DNA of 64,000 nt from Bugula neritina (taxonomy: Eukaryota > Bryozoa > Gymnolaemata > Cheilostomatida > Bugulidae), in contig OZ037766.1 of the NCBI GenBank assembly GCA_964035545.1, positions 30,799,274-30,863,273 of the forward strand, read 5' to 3'. The position numbers were made by a program, and so were the translations under genes. Under the pieces are notes generated by a model. The model saw only the letters and a program-made list of their open reading frames with translations, did no database searches and had not been told where the DNA came from. This document shows positions 14,599-27,179 of this stretch, in pieces. The first letter of the stretch is position 1. Each line of letters begins with the position of its first letter.

Positions 14599-17500
14599 TA
14601 TATATCATATATATACTGCATAAATGATTTTTTTTCGTATATTTATTGACAAATCTATTTTGTAAGATAGCAAGTATTTTTCTAACAATTTAAATAATAT
14701 TTAGAACAATGTTTGAAAACAAGACTTTAATTCATAGTCTAATCCAATTTTTGAAACTTGGAAATAAAGTAAAAGATGCTATCTAATTTGTTTTTAAAGC
14801 ACAACTCGGATTGTACTGCATGCAAGAACTTCGTCAACAGAGGTGTTTGTGAAGAAAGATGCCCAGAGAATACTTTTCCGTTATTCGAACAGAAAATCTG
14901 CATCAACTGTTTGCCACACAAACCTTGCTTTCTTCGGTATGTATAGGCCTATTCTTTCTTTATGTTTGGAAAAAAAACATTTATATTGTGAAATTTTACA
15001 CTACACATATGTAGTTTTAAGAAATGAAACTTTTAAAAAATTAGAGCATGTTTTTGACAGCCTACAATGCCCACAGCATTGCGTATTTGGTTTTTATATT
15101 ATTTTCAATTTTTTAAGAGTTTGATGCATTCAATTCTTACTGCTACAAGGTTATTTTAAGTAATACTCCTGAGTGAGCTGATCAACAAGTCATGTGATTC
15201 AACTTTCTGAAAGTAGTTCTTAATTATTAAAAAGCCAATACATTAAAAAACCCCTATTCAAAAAATTTTGCTCTCTAAAATACTTTGTGCACTGTTGGAA
15301 TTTACTATTTTTTTTCATGTAATGAATGACTTAAGATCTTTAAAAGAACAGTTATAAAAAAATATTGCAGCAAAATAAGAGTTTCAGATAAAATGATTTT
15401 ATAAAGTTGCAATATATGTCTGTCTCATGTCCCAGACTGCCATCTATAGCTGACCCAAGTATTCTAGCTCTCAACATTGAGTATGATGGAAAGGGGATGC
15501 TGTCTTGGAAAAGAAAAGCTACTGAAGATTGTAATGCCAAATGCACCACAGAGTTCCCCAATAGGTTGACTATCATCATGAATGGGACTGCGTCTCACTA
15601 TGTCTTTGGAAGCCGTAAGTTAATTTTTTATTTATTTGGAAAAAATTTTGCTGTTGAAAGGTATTTTAGTTATAATTTAGAATTTTAACAGCGTTATAAA
15701 AAATATAATACATCTAGCAGATAGTGCTTTTTACACAGCTTGTGTAAATATATACATGCATACAATAACTTACAGGTAAAACCTCAATAAATTTATTTGA
15801 ACCAAGATTTCGGCTAAAACCAGATAAAATAATAGACTTAGTTCTACAAAAGATTACACCAGAAAGGTTGACACGACCACATCCACCATTGACAGCTTTT
15901 TTTGGTGAGCAAAAAAAGACTTTGATAAAATATTTTCACTCAACAGTTTTATGCTACGAAAACAGTTTTCTATGTTGAAGTTTATAATCTCTATAACTCA
16001 AAAGCCTCTTTCTAAACATATATATAGAAACTTTCAATTTAATCAAATAATGCACCCATGCAACCCAGATATGCCAGCACGTCAAGCACATGTTTGATTT
16101 TTTCAATATAAGATATTCAGATTGTGTTATAAAAAAGTAGCTGCTTGCAGAAAATTATTGTAAGATAATTAAAATATAATGCATGTTGTAATTGAAGCAG
16201 AATTACAATTACTCTTTCATGAGCAGCTGCATCGAGTGGAGTAGTTATAAGTACGGTTAGACTGAGGTTCTTATCCAGTAAGGTGGCTGAAGTTGTGTTT
16301 GTATCAGATGAGTCTCCAGTTACTACTTCCCCTGATAGTGTCACCATCAGACTATCAACATTAGATGCAGATCTTAGTACTTTGGCACCGGGGATAGAAA
16401 GGTTTGTATATAATGTCTGTGCTTTATGTTATATTTTAAAAACTTTGGTTAAATAGATTTAATACGGTCAAAATTTGATATTTGTTGTATATAAAAATTC
16501 TCATTATCTAAAAGTATATGCTTTATAACACTATATAGTATCAATGTGAGACTTTCTTGCAAAAATTATGGAGTCTAATTTCGTGATAAACATCCTTTTA
16601 TCACACTAATCTCACGCAGCGCAAGTTTTTAGTTTGATAAGAAATGTTACATTTATAGTTTAGTGTATAGGTTTCATGAGGTTTCAATAAAATTTATTTT
16701 ATAAAAAGCAAAGTTTCTTTTGCATTGAACAAAATTTTGTATTTTCAAAACTAAATATGTAATAAAACTAAAACGATGACACTGTTTTATAAACACATAA
16801 ATTCACGAATGCACATTGAATCAGTTTATGTACCATAAACCTTGAATTATAAGTTCTCTGCAGAAGGCAATAATGAAATATATGTTGCAATAACATGTCA
16901 TTGTTTTTTGCTGTATTTTGTGTAAAGGATTATTATTTTGTTTACTTAAAATGTCAAATTATTTCAGAGTGATATTAATTGATGAAGCGGAGACTGCTGC
17001 CTCTAACCCATGGAAGAAGATTCTCAACAGGCACAACTTTACCTTAGAGGGAAGAGCGGAGTTTGTTCATCTGCAGGAATACACTGCGCATATCAAGTTG
17101 ATATACCCAGACAGCCAAATTAAATTGACAAGAACAACAAAATATAATGGCTTGTTTTATGAAGATGGTAGGTTCAGTAAAACCAGAAAAACTTAATTGC
17201 AAAAAGAACACAAGTGCCACATACAAAGTTAAATCAGACAGAAATTAAATCTTTTGTGATTTTAGCTTGAAATTTAGGTTTTTATTTTTTTTAAAGATCA
17301 GCTTCAACTATAAGAATAATTCATTTTCATTTTTGGTATTAAGTTGTTGAAAATATTTCGGCAATATAATAACTAGTTGGTTATTCTCAGTAAATGTATC
17401 TAGTGTAATAGAAAGTGCTACAACTTTGTACTTGGCTGTCATACTAGGAGTACATGGCCAAAAGAGTAGGCCTATATGGCTTATTTACCTATTTAATATT

Positions 17501-18247
17501 TTAAGGGTGTTAACAAATATTCCTTTATACTAATTTTATTCTGAGTAAGTTATTAATATTAAATCAATATGAAATCGTTATCCAATACTTCAAACTACAG
17601 TTAATTTAAATTTTAGAGGAGAAGTTACTTGAAGATGCAGCTAAAGTTGGATTTGCTCCATTAAAGAGTCGGATTATCATTGAATCTCAAACACCTAAAA
17701 GGAAAAATCTCATCAATAGTGAAATCTTGGCTATTATAGTCTTTGCCTTAATAGTCTTATTATTAAATGTAAGTCATAAAACTGACTATAAATAGCATAT
17801 AGTTTAATACAGGTTGTCACAGTGTAGTGCAAGTTGCAGACTTTTTTTTATGTGTTGACAAAGTTTGCTTTCTCAATGCCTAATTTTTTACTTACTTTTT
17901 TGAACTCATGATTTTTATTTAGAATGTATATATAATGATCCTATATACCTAACTATGTATATATAGTGCTTACAACATTGGAAATTAGGCTAATAATATG
18001 CAACTGGCAAGGCACATAGATCTTTGCAGGAAAAAAATTATTTTAAACTCAATCTGACATTTAGAAGAAAATATAAACATTTTAGTTTTAATGTATAAAC
18101 CTTGTAAATGCTGTCAAATCTGAGTCTATTTTGTTGTAGGGAGCTGTTATCCTGTATGGTTATTTTATCCACCGGTTGAAGAGGGTGAAACCCCAGCCTC
18201 AGCGAGTAGATGAGCTTAGGGCTATGGTTGCAACTGTCCATCGCTAG
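1276..18247 (+). CDS. Kinase-lacking L-domain/furin-like receptor with two discoidin domains (22 exons, 1318 aa)
   Basis: Exons: 1276-1417, 1769-1975, 2371-2523, 3162-3296, 4106-4290, 4906-5044, 5524-5763, 6039-6311, 6451-6470, 6993-7239, 7537-7815, 8068-8307, 12443-12656, 13164-13351, 14243-14457, 14800-14936, 15436-15614, 15776-15904, 16227-16401, 16968-17167, 17617-17768, 18140-18247. All introns are GT-AG and the phases close to 3957 nt with one terminal stop. Residues 21-43, starting at a third in-frame Met, look like a signal peptide ending AQA. Domains: receptor L domain (~48-212, with GCYYVNGNINI and a following FL..I..V.GY pattern), furin-like Cys-rich (~212-320), F5/8C-like domains (~321-491 and ~499-673, with AVDG, WWTVKL and REVEVFG/TEVEIYG landmarks), Cys-rich (~674-753), second L domain (~754-887), second Cys-rich (~888-1005), membrane-proximal beta-sandwich-like region (~1006-1250), TM (~1267-1293), basic tail of about 25 residues. 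L/Cys-rich/L/Cys-rich is the ErbB and insulin-receptor ectodomain plan. No kinase follows before the stop. The start Met and exons 9 and 11 ends are the least certain parts. Ligand and function are unknown. Confidence 0.85.
2030..2195. repeat. CTGT/CTCT microsatellite in receptor intron 2
   Basis: Impure tetranucleotide run of CTGT, CTGC and CTCT units. Reading frames across it in both orientations are repeat artefacts (Ser/Leu/Cys or Arg/Thr/Asp rich). Confidence 0.9.
4318..4566. repeat. GTGTATATAGCAAGGG minisatellite in receptor intron 5
   Basis: About fifteen degenerate copies of a 14-16 bp unit close to GTGTATATAGCAAGGG. The array lies between the two furin-like exons. The minus-strand Tyr/Thr/Pro-rich open frames across it come from the repeat. 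Confidence 0.85.
8308..8535. repeat. GTAAGTGTAGGT simple repeat at the start of receptor intron 12
   Basis: Directly after the exon 12 donor, a run of GTAAGT-, GTGTAGGT- and GTGTAAGT-like units continues for about 220 bp. Many units resemble 5' splice sites (GTAAGT), so the true donor at 8308 is followed by numerous decoys. Confidence 0.8.
8741..8915 (+). repeat. Left terminal inverted repeat
   Basis: Begins TAGTCTGGCAG and ends near an AAGATGGCCGCC motif. It pairs with 12231-12405 in reverse complement, with small indels just inside the terminus. Confidence 0.85.
10385..10725 (-). pseudogene. Non-LTR retrotransposon reverse-transcriptase C-terminal fragment, degraded
   Basis: Read on the minus strand from 10725 this gives TEMRMLKKIYNMNWEDHV, then IAIDMRRRPLQ, a stop, YGHVRRRDTEEDIIMVAEM, and after a frame change a TVKDGMLKCGFSDEDV-like segment. 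The order (EMRML...W..HV..., then YGHVxRR, then a basic GRP-like stretch, then a D/V-rich helix) matches the C-terminal tail of LINE-type reverse transcriptases common in invertebrates. An in-frame stop and at least one frameshift show it is dead. It is embedded in the inverted-repeat element. Confidence 0.65.
10800..11200 (-). pseudogene. Fragment of a repetitive invertebrate protein with a G(I/T)WSDM motif
   Basis: The minus-strand frame carries EEEMHYLHSVEVMP...FAAGNHAMHHKRS...GIWSDMTIE, and a shifted frame continues the similarity. From memory, the H..RRS...G.WSDM.IEQ.LMR layout recurs in a widespread, often transposon-associated uncharacterised protein family of cnidarians and molluscs. 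The frame is broken and no start or full domain remains. Family assignment is by recollection of motif style only. Confidence 0.4.
12231..12405 (-). repeat. Right terminal inverted repeat
   Basis: Reverse complement of the left arm, ending CTGCCAGACTA followed by TAATG. It lies 37 bp upstream of receptor exon 13, so the element ends very near a splice acceptor. Confidence 0.85.
14505..14617. repeat. (TA)n microsatellite in receptor intron 15
   Basis: About 100 bp of nearly pure TA, between the two exons of the second Cys-rich region. Confidence 0.95.
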
Positions 18248-20082
18248 GATTAACAATTAGTAACACTTACATTGCCAGAGTCAAATGTATAAGTCTGCTT
18301 TGCATGGAGCAGAAACACAAAGATCCAATACCGGAGATATTGTAATTTCTTTTGATGCTCAATGTAACACTCTATTGATTGTACTGATATTGAACTAATA
18401 GTCCTGGTGTGAAATAATTAAATTGTATGAATAACTTATTGATACTTATTGCATTTAGAAATGAAATAAATTATTTTCAGCACAATTATGAAATTTGTAC
18501 GAGTTTATTAACCAAAATAGCTTCTCTTCAACGTAAATTACTCTTCATTCTGTAGGAGAAATTTAGCTTTCAAAATGTTCTTAAATTTTGTTAAACTTGC
18601 CCAAATTATATTTGCTACAATATGATTTCAAATTTCAATGGCTTTGTAAAAACTAGCATAAAATATGTTTCCAGTGTGCACACTCTGCCAGAATTATAGT
18701 ATATATAATTCATAGCATACTATAAGATTAATCAACATTTTTGATTTTAATTGTTATCAGGAAATAGGAAGTAGGTAGGATATGGTTAAACCATTAAAAG
18801 GCTTGGTGGTGTTGTTAAGCAAATTAAAACATTTAATTACTCCTGTTTTGAGGGTTCTATTATAGGAGTGTATTTTGTAAATGACAGATATTTGTTCTCA
18901 TTGCATAAGAGCTTGACTGCATGAGCTGGCACATATTACATTATCGTTCAATTTTATAGTCAATAAGTTAGCACATGTCCAAATGCAATTCAATACATGG
19001 GCAAATAGGGTTTTCCTAATAGACTGCATTGTGTTATCTACTTCACTTATATCTAATCTATATCATAACAACACATGAAGCTACTATAATAATAAAATAA
19101 AATGCTTGAATCTAATATTATAGTTGGTAAAATTTTGTAGTATTCAATATTGTGTATGGGCATATATTTTTAGAATTTGTAAAAGCTGTTACAAAATCCA
19201 ACATCTCCTAACATAAGGATGACTAATGGAAACATTTAAAATAATTAATGCAATTTGCTTGTTTAATAATTATGCAACTTGTTTTGGTGATTAGCATGCA
19301 TGTTTACTACTAAAGATAGCCAACTGTAGATAAACAATTTCATTAAAACTTTAAACAGCAATATGTTATAGTATAAGCTAAGGATTCTATATGCTTTTCA
19401 CATGTAATAAATGTTATTCTCACACAAATGTTTTATAGTTGGTCTAGCAGTGAGCACAATATGCAACTATATATGTGTTGATAGCACTCAGTTTGAAGTT
19501 GAATGTGATAAGAAGTGGTACTTGTAACTTGCATGTTATATAATTGTAAGTTAGTGCACTCTACTATAAGACAGCCAGAGGACGTAACGCAAATTCTATG
19601 AAGAGCAGCTCTATAGAAGTTTACTCTATAGTAGAGAAAGTGAATTAGGAGAAGGAGGATAAATAATAGCTCAATTTTAGCAAGCTAAAGTCAGCCTCAG
19701 TTAACCATTCAAGCTCAGTTTGAACTTTTATTTGATAAAGCTGTCATCCTTAGCTATATTCTCAGACTCTGTAATAAAGGCGCTGGTTTTGAGATATATT
19801 TCTTTGCCTTGTATTTATTTTTGATTTTAATAGACCATTCAACTACCCAGCCTTATAGTTTGATCACATTTTATGCCAAGAACTCTGAAAATTTTATACA
19901 ACTTCTTAGAACCATTCTGGACAGTCTTCAAAAAGGATTTCACTTTCTTAAACGCTATAGCAGGTTATAGTATAGTATATATATCTTGTTATCAATAAAT
20001 GTTGCAATATTTTCTAATTGCTTGTGTGGGAAACTAATAAATATATATATTGTGTATCATATTTTTAGACTGACCTGTAGTC
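18248..20082. other. Spacer between the receptor gene and rolling-stone copy 1
   Basis: An AATAAA at 18465-18470 can serve as the receptor polyadenylation signal. From about 18400 the sequence is a diverged copy of the spacer at 22680-24355, so the tandem duplication unit starts just past the receptor 3' end. A TTTTTAG acceptor at about 20070 suggests a 5' UTR exon of the next gene upstream. No other coding exon was found. Confidence 0.6.
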
Positions 20083-22405
20083 ATGACCTTTGTGAGCAAA
20101 CTTCGAGAGGAGTTTTCCAGACAGAAACTTCTGTTTGGTGGATGTGATAAGAGCTGCATGTACAAACCGAGGGTAAGTCTGTAAATGTCAGTTGTATGCA
20201 GTTATGTGTATATTCCTGAGGTAAGCTAAGGCTTTACTACTGTGTAATTACACACTACTATATGATAATGTATAGTATATAATGCAAGTAGTAAGCATCT
20301 GTGTTCGCAGTACATACTGCAATAGAATCTATTATTTATACATGTATATATATAATGTTGATACATTAAATTTTTTTAACTATAAAGTATAAAGTCTATT
20401 TGAATTAAATGTGGCCAAAAGATATATAGGCATTACAAAAATCAAGTTTTCATGTTTTACTATCCAAACTAAAGCTATCAATATAGCAACTTTGAAGACA
20501 ATAGCTAGTTGGATCTAGAAACTGTTTTCTGTTGTTTTTAGAACTTCTTTCTATAATAGAATAGTTTTGTTGTTTCTAGCTGTTTAGTTCACCCATTCCC
20601 CTGGCTATATACAGATGTATTGCCTTTATCTTCTCTCTAAGTGTCATCATTGGACAAGAGTCTACTGCAGAAATTCTAGGGTTTAACTTCTACTTCTTTA
20701 CTATATGGAGTTTCCTGATCATTATTTTATACTTTCTATTCGCCAGCGTCACAAGGTGAGGGAGATTGTTTTATTCTTTAAATTAATTATATATATAATT
20801 ATTGTAATAGCATGAATATCAGAATTGAGAAGCAGTCGTGGTCTAGAGGTTAGAGCACTGGCTTAGTAAAGCTCGAACCCCAGTATAAAGATCATTATTG
20901 GTGATGTCAAGAAGACATTCAATTATAATTGCTCCTGTGCCACATGCGAATAACTGTTTAGCCTCTTTCAAAACTTCCCTTTCCATCATCTCGGTTTCTC
21001 ACAGGGATAGTGACTATAACTTTCTTGGTTAGTTAAATCAAATTAGAGTTTTGAATTTAAAATTTCAACTTACTTTAAAACTAGCAGTAGGATGAAATAC
21101 ACAAGTGAAGGATTATTACGTTAGTTGTAAAATAGTTATTATTGTGACCAGTTATTTGTGTTTCTTGATCATTTAAAACCTCACATATATTTTAGTGGAA
21201 TAAATATCTACGGAGACTGGAAAAATGAAGGAATGCAGGTGGGATGTCTTTGCTGCTGCTACAATTAGCATACACATAACTTTTATTGATAGTAATACCA
21301 ACTATATATAGACTGCAACAGTAGCACCGTATTAAACACTATGCAGTTGCTATATCTCTGCCAAGTGCAGATTTGATGACTACTTGAGACTTGCATGTGT
21401 AATCTTTTAGCTTCTACTTTGTGAATAGGTAATAAAACTACATATATTATACTTGAACTAGTCAAGTTTAGGCTAAGTATGGAAAACCCATTTGCAATAA
21501 ACAGTGTTACTATTATGAATAGCTCACATCACCACTTAAGTATAATATACATAGTACTATCAATATATCTAAAACTACTATAGATTAACAAGACTATAGC
21601 TTGCAATAAGAAAACTGCATGACAAATTAAATTGATGAGCTTTATAAAAAAAGCTTTTCTTTTAAAATTAAAGGTAAAATGCCACAGTAGATTTGTATAG
21701 CCCAGCCTTGCTTGGCTTTTTGTCATTATGTGATGTGAATAAAATAATATGCTTTGCTTTAGCCCCTGGTTATGGTAGTGAACTGGTGATGAAATTGTAA
21801 AGAAAGCAAGCCGCATACTTTGGGCCATGATAAAACTTTGTGCACACACTTATAAATTCTCAGAGAAACAGTGTTTACAGCTAGCCTAGCAACTCCATGA
21901 TGTATGCAATAACTTGCTCTTGTAGGTGGCAGGCATTAATGAGATTCCACCTCTACCATGGTACATGAAGGTTCAGTGGATACTCTACAACATTGCTCTA
22001 CCAACCTCTGTAGTGGTAACTCTAGCCTACTGGACAGCGCTATACAATCCTGATGAAGCAGTTTTAAGCTTTGGAAATATTTCTACTCACGCTGCCAATT
22101 TAGTGCTGATGCTGATAGAAGAATACTGTTCTAGGATGCCAACCAGGATCCTGCACCTTTACCAACCAATCATCTACTGTGTTATTTATGCAGCTTTTAA
22201 TGTCAGTGTTTGGGGCATTTCTCAGTTGGTCATCTACAGTATTTTTGATTGGACGAGCAGTCCTGGATTTGCTGCAGGATTACTGATTGCAATGTTAGTT
22301 GGATACGGGATTGTTCAATTTTTTTTGTTTGCAATTTACTTTCTTTTATACAAATATTTTGAAAGTGTGACTCCAGTGCTAAACAGAGATGTACCATTAC
22401 AGTGA
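20083..22405 (+). CDS. rost: Rolling-stone-like multi-pass membrane protein, copy 1 (4 coding exons, 262 aa)
   Basis: Exons 20083-20172, 20580-20755, 21196-21238 and 21926-22405; phases 0, 2, 0 close with a TGA. The N-terminus has Cys residues (GCDKSCMYKP) before the first hydrophobic helix. Exon 2 encodes two helices joined by a short loop, exon 3 a short polar segment, and exon 4 four or five helices. Diagnostic stretches are LPWYMKVQWILYNIALP, VVTLAYW, RILHLYQPIIYCVIY and IFDWTSSPG, as in the Drosophila Rolling stone family, a plasma-membrane protein needed for myoblast fusion. The role here is unknown; the family is expanded in many invertebrates. A TTTTTAG acceptor just upstream of the ATG implies a non-coding first exon. 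An AATAAA at 22525 fits as polyadenylation signal. Confidence 0.88.
20831..21030 (+). repeat. tRNA-derived SINE, copy 1
   Basis: About 200 bp with an A-box-like GGTCTAGAGGT and a B-box-like GCTCGAACCCC (20871-20881), then a shared tail (GGTGATGTCAAGAAGA, AATTGCTCCTGTGCC, TTCCATCATC, GGTTTCTCAC). It lies ~75 bp after exon 2 of rolling-stone copy 1, the same intron as SINE copy 2. Confidence 0.75.
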
Positions 22406-24355
22406 AGTTAATGATTTGTGCTCTCTCATTCATTCTGCTTACACTGCTCTTCCCTCTAGTTTATTTGTATGATGCTGCCACCACTTTTAATTTTAGCAGC
22501 ATTTTTTTCTATAAAGTTTGGCAAAATAAAGATGTTTTTTTTTCGATAACTTTGCCTAGCCAAGTATTCTAGTTTTGAGTTTGAAAAACTTATAGAAAAT
22601 AATGTAGCTAGCTGATGGCAAAATTCAAAATCATATACTTCCTGTAACACTACATATTGATTTTCCGGTCTTTATAGGCTAATAATTATGGTGCGAAATG
22701 ATTCAATTGTATAAATAATTTTTTTCTTGGATATTATTGCATTTAAAAAAATAAAACAAATCACTTGCCAGCATAATAATGAAACTTGTATTATTTGATT
22801 AACTAATATAGCTTCTCCTTATTATGCATTATTTTTCACTCAATTCAATTTTCAAAAGATTTTAGGTTTTGCTCGTATTAAATTTACCAGATTATTTTGC
22901 AAGCTTTATTATTTAATGTTTACTGCAACATGGCTTCAAACTTCAATAGCTGTGTAAAAGCCAACACAAAATATGCTTCTAATGTGCACACTCTGTCACA
23001 ATAGCATGTAATTCATATTGTACTAGCTACTTAACACCTTTGATTTTGTTATCAGAATATAGGAAATAAGATAGAGTTAAACCATTAAAAGGCTTGGTGA
23101 TGCTGTGCAGTAATCTAAAACATGTTTTGGTTACTTCTGTTTTTAAGGTTCTATAAGAAGTGTGTTTTGTAAATGATGGATAAATAATTTCTCTAACATG
23201 CTCCATCATTGTTTGATTTTATATAAGTCAATGTTAGCACAAGTCTGAATATTATTTATTGCCTAAATCATGTGCTTCATACTGATTTTCTACACTTTAC
23301 CTAAATCTCATGTATATTACCATTGTCATGACAATACATTAAACTGCTAGGTAGTGTGGTGATAAAATGTTTTAATCCAGTTTTATGGTATAGCACTCTG
23401 CATCAGTTAATAATATGAGTATATTTTTAGAATGTGTTATAAAAACTGTTGCAACAACTAACATTTTTTAACAAACAAATAATTAAGAGAAACAATAAAA
23501 AAATCTAACAGACTTTGTTTGATATGCATAGGCTTTGTTTTGATGATTTTATAACATTATTACTAGTAATTAGTCAATTGCAAATAGTAAACTGTAAAAA
23601 AATTGTTTTACTATGCTGGAAGTTACAACAGCTAGCAATATGTAGTATATATAAGCTAAGAACGAAATGCTTTTCAAGTGCAATATATATCCTATATGCC
23701 CACGCGTACTGGTTTAAATAGACCACTTCATATACATAGTTGGCCTGGCGTTGAACATAATTATAGCCTACAGTTATGCTTTAACAATACTGATTTTGGA
23801 GTTAAGTGTGATAAGGAGTGGTACTTGAAAATTGTAACTTTATTTGGTAGTTATAATGTCTCAGCTGATACACGTGGAAGTTTATTATAAAATAGAAATG
23901 GTAATAGACATTGGCTAAATGATAGCTGGCTTTAACAGTTTAGCTGTTGAGCTGCACAGCTAAAATCATCCTTAGCTAATCATTCAAGTTTAGCTTGAAT
24001 TTTTTGCTGTTATATAGCTATTTCCCTTGAAACCGCAATAAAAGTTCAAGTTTTGAGAGCATTTCAATATTTAAATTTTAGTCTTCACCCTTGAGTCATC
24101 TCTGATTTTACCTGGTTTTACACTTGCCTTCAGCTTGACAAAGACCTATACTTAAAGCACTGGTAACCCTATAGAACTCTTTAGAAGCTTTCTGGTGGCC
24201 TTCAAAGAAGAGGTGTGATTCCGAACAGCAATCAAGGTATAATAATTATAGTTATATAACCTTGTCAATAAATATTATGATGTTTTCTAACTGTTGGTTT
24301 GAGTCATGCATCAACAAAAATAATATGTATTGTTTTTTCAGACTGAGTTATAGTC
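22406..24355. other. Spacer between the two rolling-stone copies
   Basis: Diverged duplicate of the region from ~18400 to 20082, with matching blocks such as GTTAAACCATTAAAAGGCTT and TCTAATGTGCACACTCTG. It carries the AATAAA of copy 1 at 22525-22530, and a TTTTTTCAG acceptor at 24333-24341 before the copy 2 ATG exon. No coding exon was recognised. Confidence 0.6.
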
Positions 24356-26877
24356 ATGTCTTTTGTGAGCAAACTTAAAGAGGAGTTTTCCAGACAGAAA
24401 CTTCTGTTTAAAGAATGTGATGAGAACTGCATGTACAAACCGAGAGTAAGTATGTAAAAACCAGTCATTTGTGTTGTATATATGCATTATATTCCTCCGG
24501 TAAGTCAGAGTATTGTAACTGTGTATCTACACTATCAGGGTAGGGCAATATGTACATACTACCAGAGAGTAGCTGTATGTACGCCCTGTAAACTGATCTA
24601 TTACTATATGTTGATTTGTTAGCTGTTTTAATTGAAAAAATGAAATTAAAATTAATTATATAAAATGTGGTATATTCTATGGCTTATAAAAATCAACTTT
24701 ATGTTACTGAATTCAAGCTATCAATAGTAACTTCAAAAGTAACAGTTTTTGACTGTTTTTTTAAACTGTTCTCAAATGGAAAGAATTTTGTTCTTCAGTT
24801 TTTTAGTTCACCCATTCCCCTGGGTATATACAGATGTGTTGCCTTTATCTTCTCTCTAATTGTCATCATCGTGATGGAATCAACTACAGACACACCAGGG
24901 TTCAACTTCTACTACTTCACTATATGGAGCTTTTTGATTGTTGTGATGTACTTTCTAATTGCAACTCTTACAAGGTAAGCTATGCAGTAACATATATAAT
25001 AGCACTTATACACTTACACTAATGAAGTAGCTGTGGTACAGAGATTAGGGTGTTTGGCTAGTAAACAGGAAGTCGTGGGTTTGAGCCCCAGTAAAGGCCA
25101 TTGACGATGTTAGAAAGAGCTCATGTGACACATAGATAAGTAAGTCCTACAAAGTCCGGCTTTAAAAAAACTCTTTCCATCAGAGGTTTTTCAAAGGAAT
25201 GGCACCATAAACTTGCGTGAGGTTTTTTTATGCGAGATGAGAAATACACAGTTGAAGAATAATTGCAGTCATAGTTATTTGTTATAAACATGGTTGTTAT
25301 ATTAACTTATATGTGTATTTAACAGTTTTATCTATAGTCAAGAATTGTATTTCATACTCTAAAGGTGCCTTTACACTTTCTATTTTGTACAAATTACTAG
25401 TTGCGGTTAATTCAATTCAACTCAACTTATCAACCCCCTTTTTTATCGCTTTGCTAAAATGTATTGAAATCATATTAATGCATAGGATCAATGTCTATAA
25501 ATGGTAATGCAAAAATAGCCTAATAGTTACTTGATGCTTCTTAAAAATTTAGCAAATTAGATTTTTGATACTAATAGTAACTAATAGGTTTGAGAAATTT
25601 GAAATTTATACGTAAATTGACTTTGACCACGTATATCTTCACAAGATGAAAATGTTTGCAGTTGACTTTAGAAGGCAAGACAAAAATAAGCTTTTTGATT
25701 TAAAATCACGAATGTGTAAAAGTAACTTTTGAATTTTATCATGTTTTAGTGGAATCAATATCTACAAAGACTGGAAGTTTGAGGAAACACAGGTGAGATA
25801 TTATTGTTACCACAATTGTTACTGTTACTACTATAACAAGCCTACATGTAATTTATATTGGTAGTATTATTAAAAACAGTTGTAACACATCACACTATAC
25901 AGTTGCTATATCACTGTTGAAAGTAGATTAAATGAGCTCTTGAGACTTACATAAACTTTTAGTTTTTATATTTCATATGGTAAATGGGCAATAAAAATTA
26001 TATCATACTTAAACCAGTCAAGGGTAAAAAAGTATACTAAACCAACTTAAAATAGGCATGTTTATAAAGCTTATATATAAATTAAATCAATGAATTTAAA
26101 GGATTCCACAGTGGTAATGTATAGCACGACTTTACTTGTTGGTAATATCTAGATTTTATGTCATAATATATTGTAGATTAACTCCAATGTTTATTGTTTA
26201 AGTCACTATTTATGGTAGTGAATTGGTAACAGAATTGATATGGAAGTAAGCTGTAACCTTGTTGCTGTGTTATTCAATACTTTAAATTGTAATAAATATT
26301 TGCACATCTCTTACTTCATTCACACCCAACAAGATATTTACAGCTCAGTGAATATAAAACATACAGTAACTTTATAACGTAGTAATTTTCTTTGTAGGTG
26401 ACAGGCATTAATGAGATTCCACCTCTGCCATGGTACATGAAGGTTCAGTGGATACTGTACAACATTGCTCTACCAACCTCTGTAGTGGTAACTCTAGCTT
26501 ACTGGATTCTTCTCTACAAACCTGGTGAATCAGTTCTAAACTTTGGAAATATTTCTACTCACACTGCCAATGTAGTGCTGATGCTGATAGAAGAATACTG
26601 TTCTAGGATGCCAACCAGGATCTTGCACCTGTACCAACCAATCATCTACTGTGTTATTTATGGAGTCTTTAACATCAGTGTTTGGGGAGCTTCCAATCTG
26701 GTCATCTACAGCATATTTGATTGGACGAGTAGTCCTGGATTTGCAGCAGGAATGCTGGTTGCAACTTTATTAGCTTATGTAGTTGTTCACCTTTTTGTGT
26801 TTGGGACTTACTTAATTCTACAAAAGTTATCCGAAAGAGGAACTCCAGTGATCAACATAGATTTTCCTTTACAGTAA
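24356..26877 (+). CDS. rost: Rolling-stone-like multi-pass membrane protein, copy 2 (4 coding exons, 262 aa)
   Basis: Exons 24356-24445, 24799-24974, 25750-25792 and 26398-26877 have the same lengths (90, 176, 43, 480 nt) and phases as copy 1, so the pair is a clean tandem duplicate. The family stretches LPWYMKVQWILYNIALP, LHLYQPIIYCVIYG and FDWTSSPGFAAG are kept. Differences from copy 1 concentrate in the second exon loop (MESTTDTPG against GQESTAEILG), the exon 3 segment and the last helix and C-terminus (INIDFPLQ against LNRDVPLQ). Both frames are intact, so both are probably functional. An AATAAA at 27020-27025 fits as polyadenylation signal. Function beyond membership of the family cannot be read from the sequence. 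Confidence 0.88.
25028..25235 (+). repeat. tRNA-derived SINE, copy 2
   Basis: Same family as copy 1: A-box region GTGGTACAGAGATTAGGG, B-box-like GGGTTTGAGCCCC (25077-25089), then AAAGGCCATTGACGATGTTAG and a TTCCATCA...ACTTGCGTGAGG tail. It sits ~53 bp after exon 2 of rolling-stone copy 2, orthologous to copy 1, so the insertion probably predates the gene duplication. Confidence 0.75.
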
Positions 26878-27179
26878 AGTGAATGCTTCAAAGTTATCTA
26901 TTTTATTATGCTGACGCTACACACCCTTCTAATCTATTATTACACTGCTGACACATCAGTTTTAATTATGGCAGCACTCTAATAAGTCAGCAATTTCTAG
27001 TATATATAAAGCTTATACAAATAAAAATGTTTTTGATAACGATACCTAGCCAAACATTTTAGTTTTGACTTTGTATAGAGCTCATAGAAAGTCAAGTAAA
27101 CTGATTATGGCAAAATTTAAATTCTAACGGATTTATGCATTTTCATTACAGCTACATATATACAGCAAGACTCTCTGTA

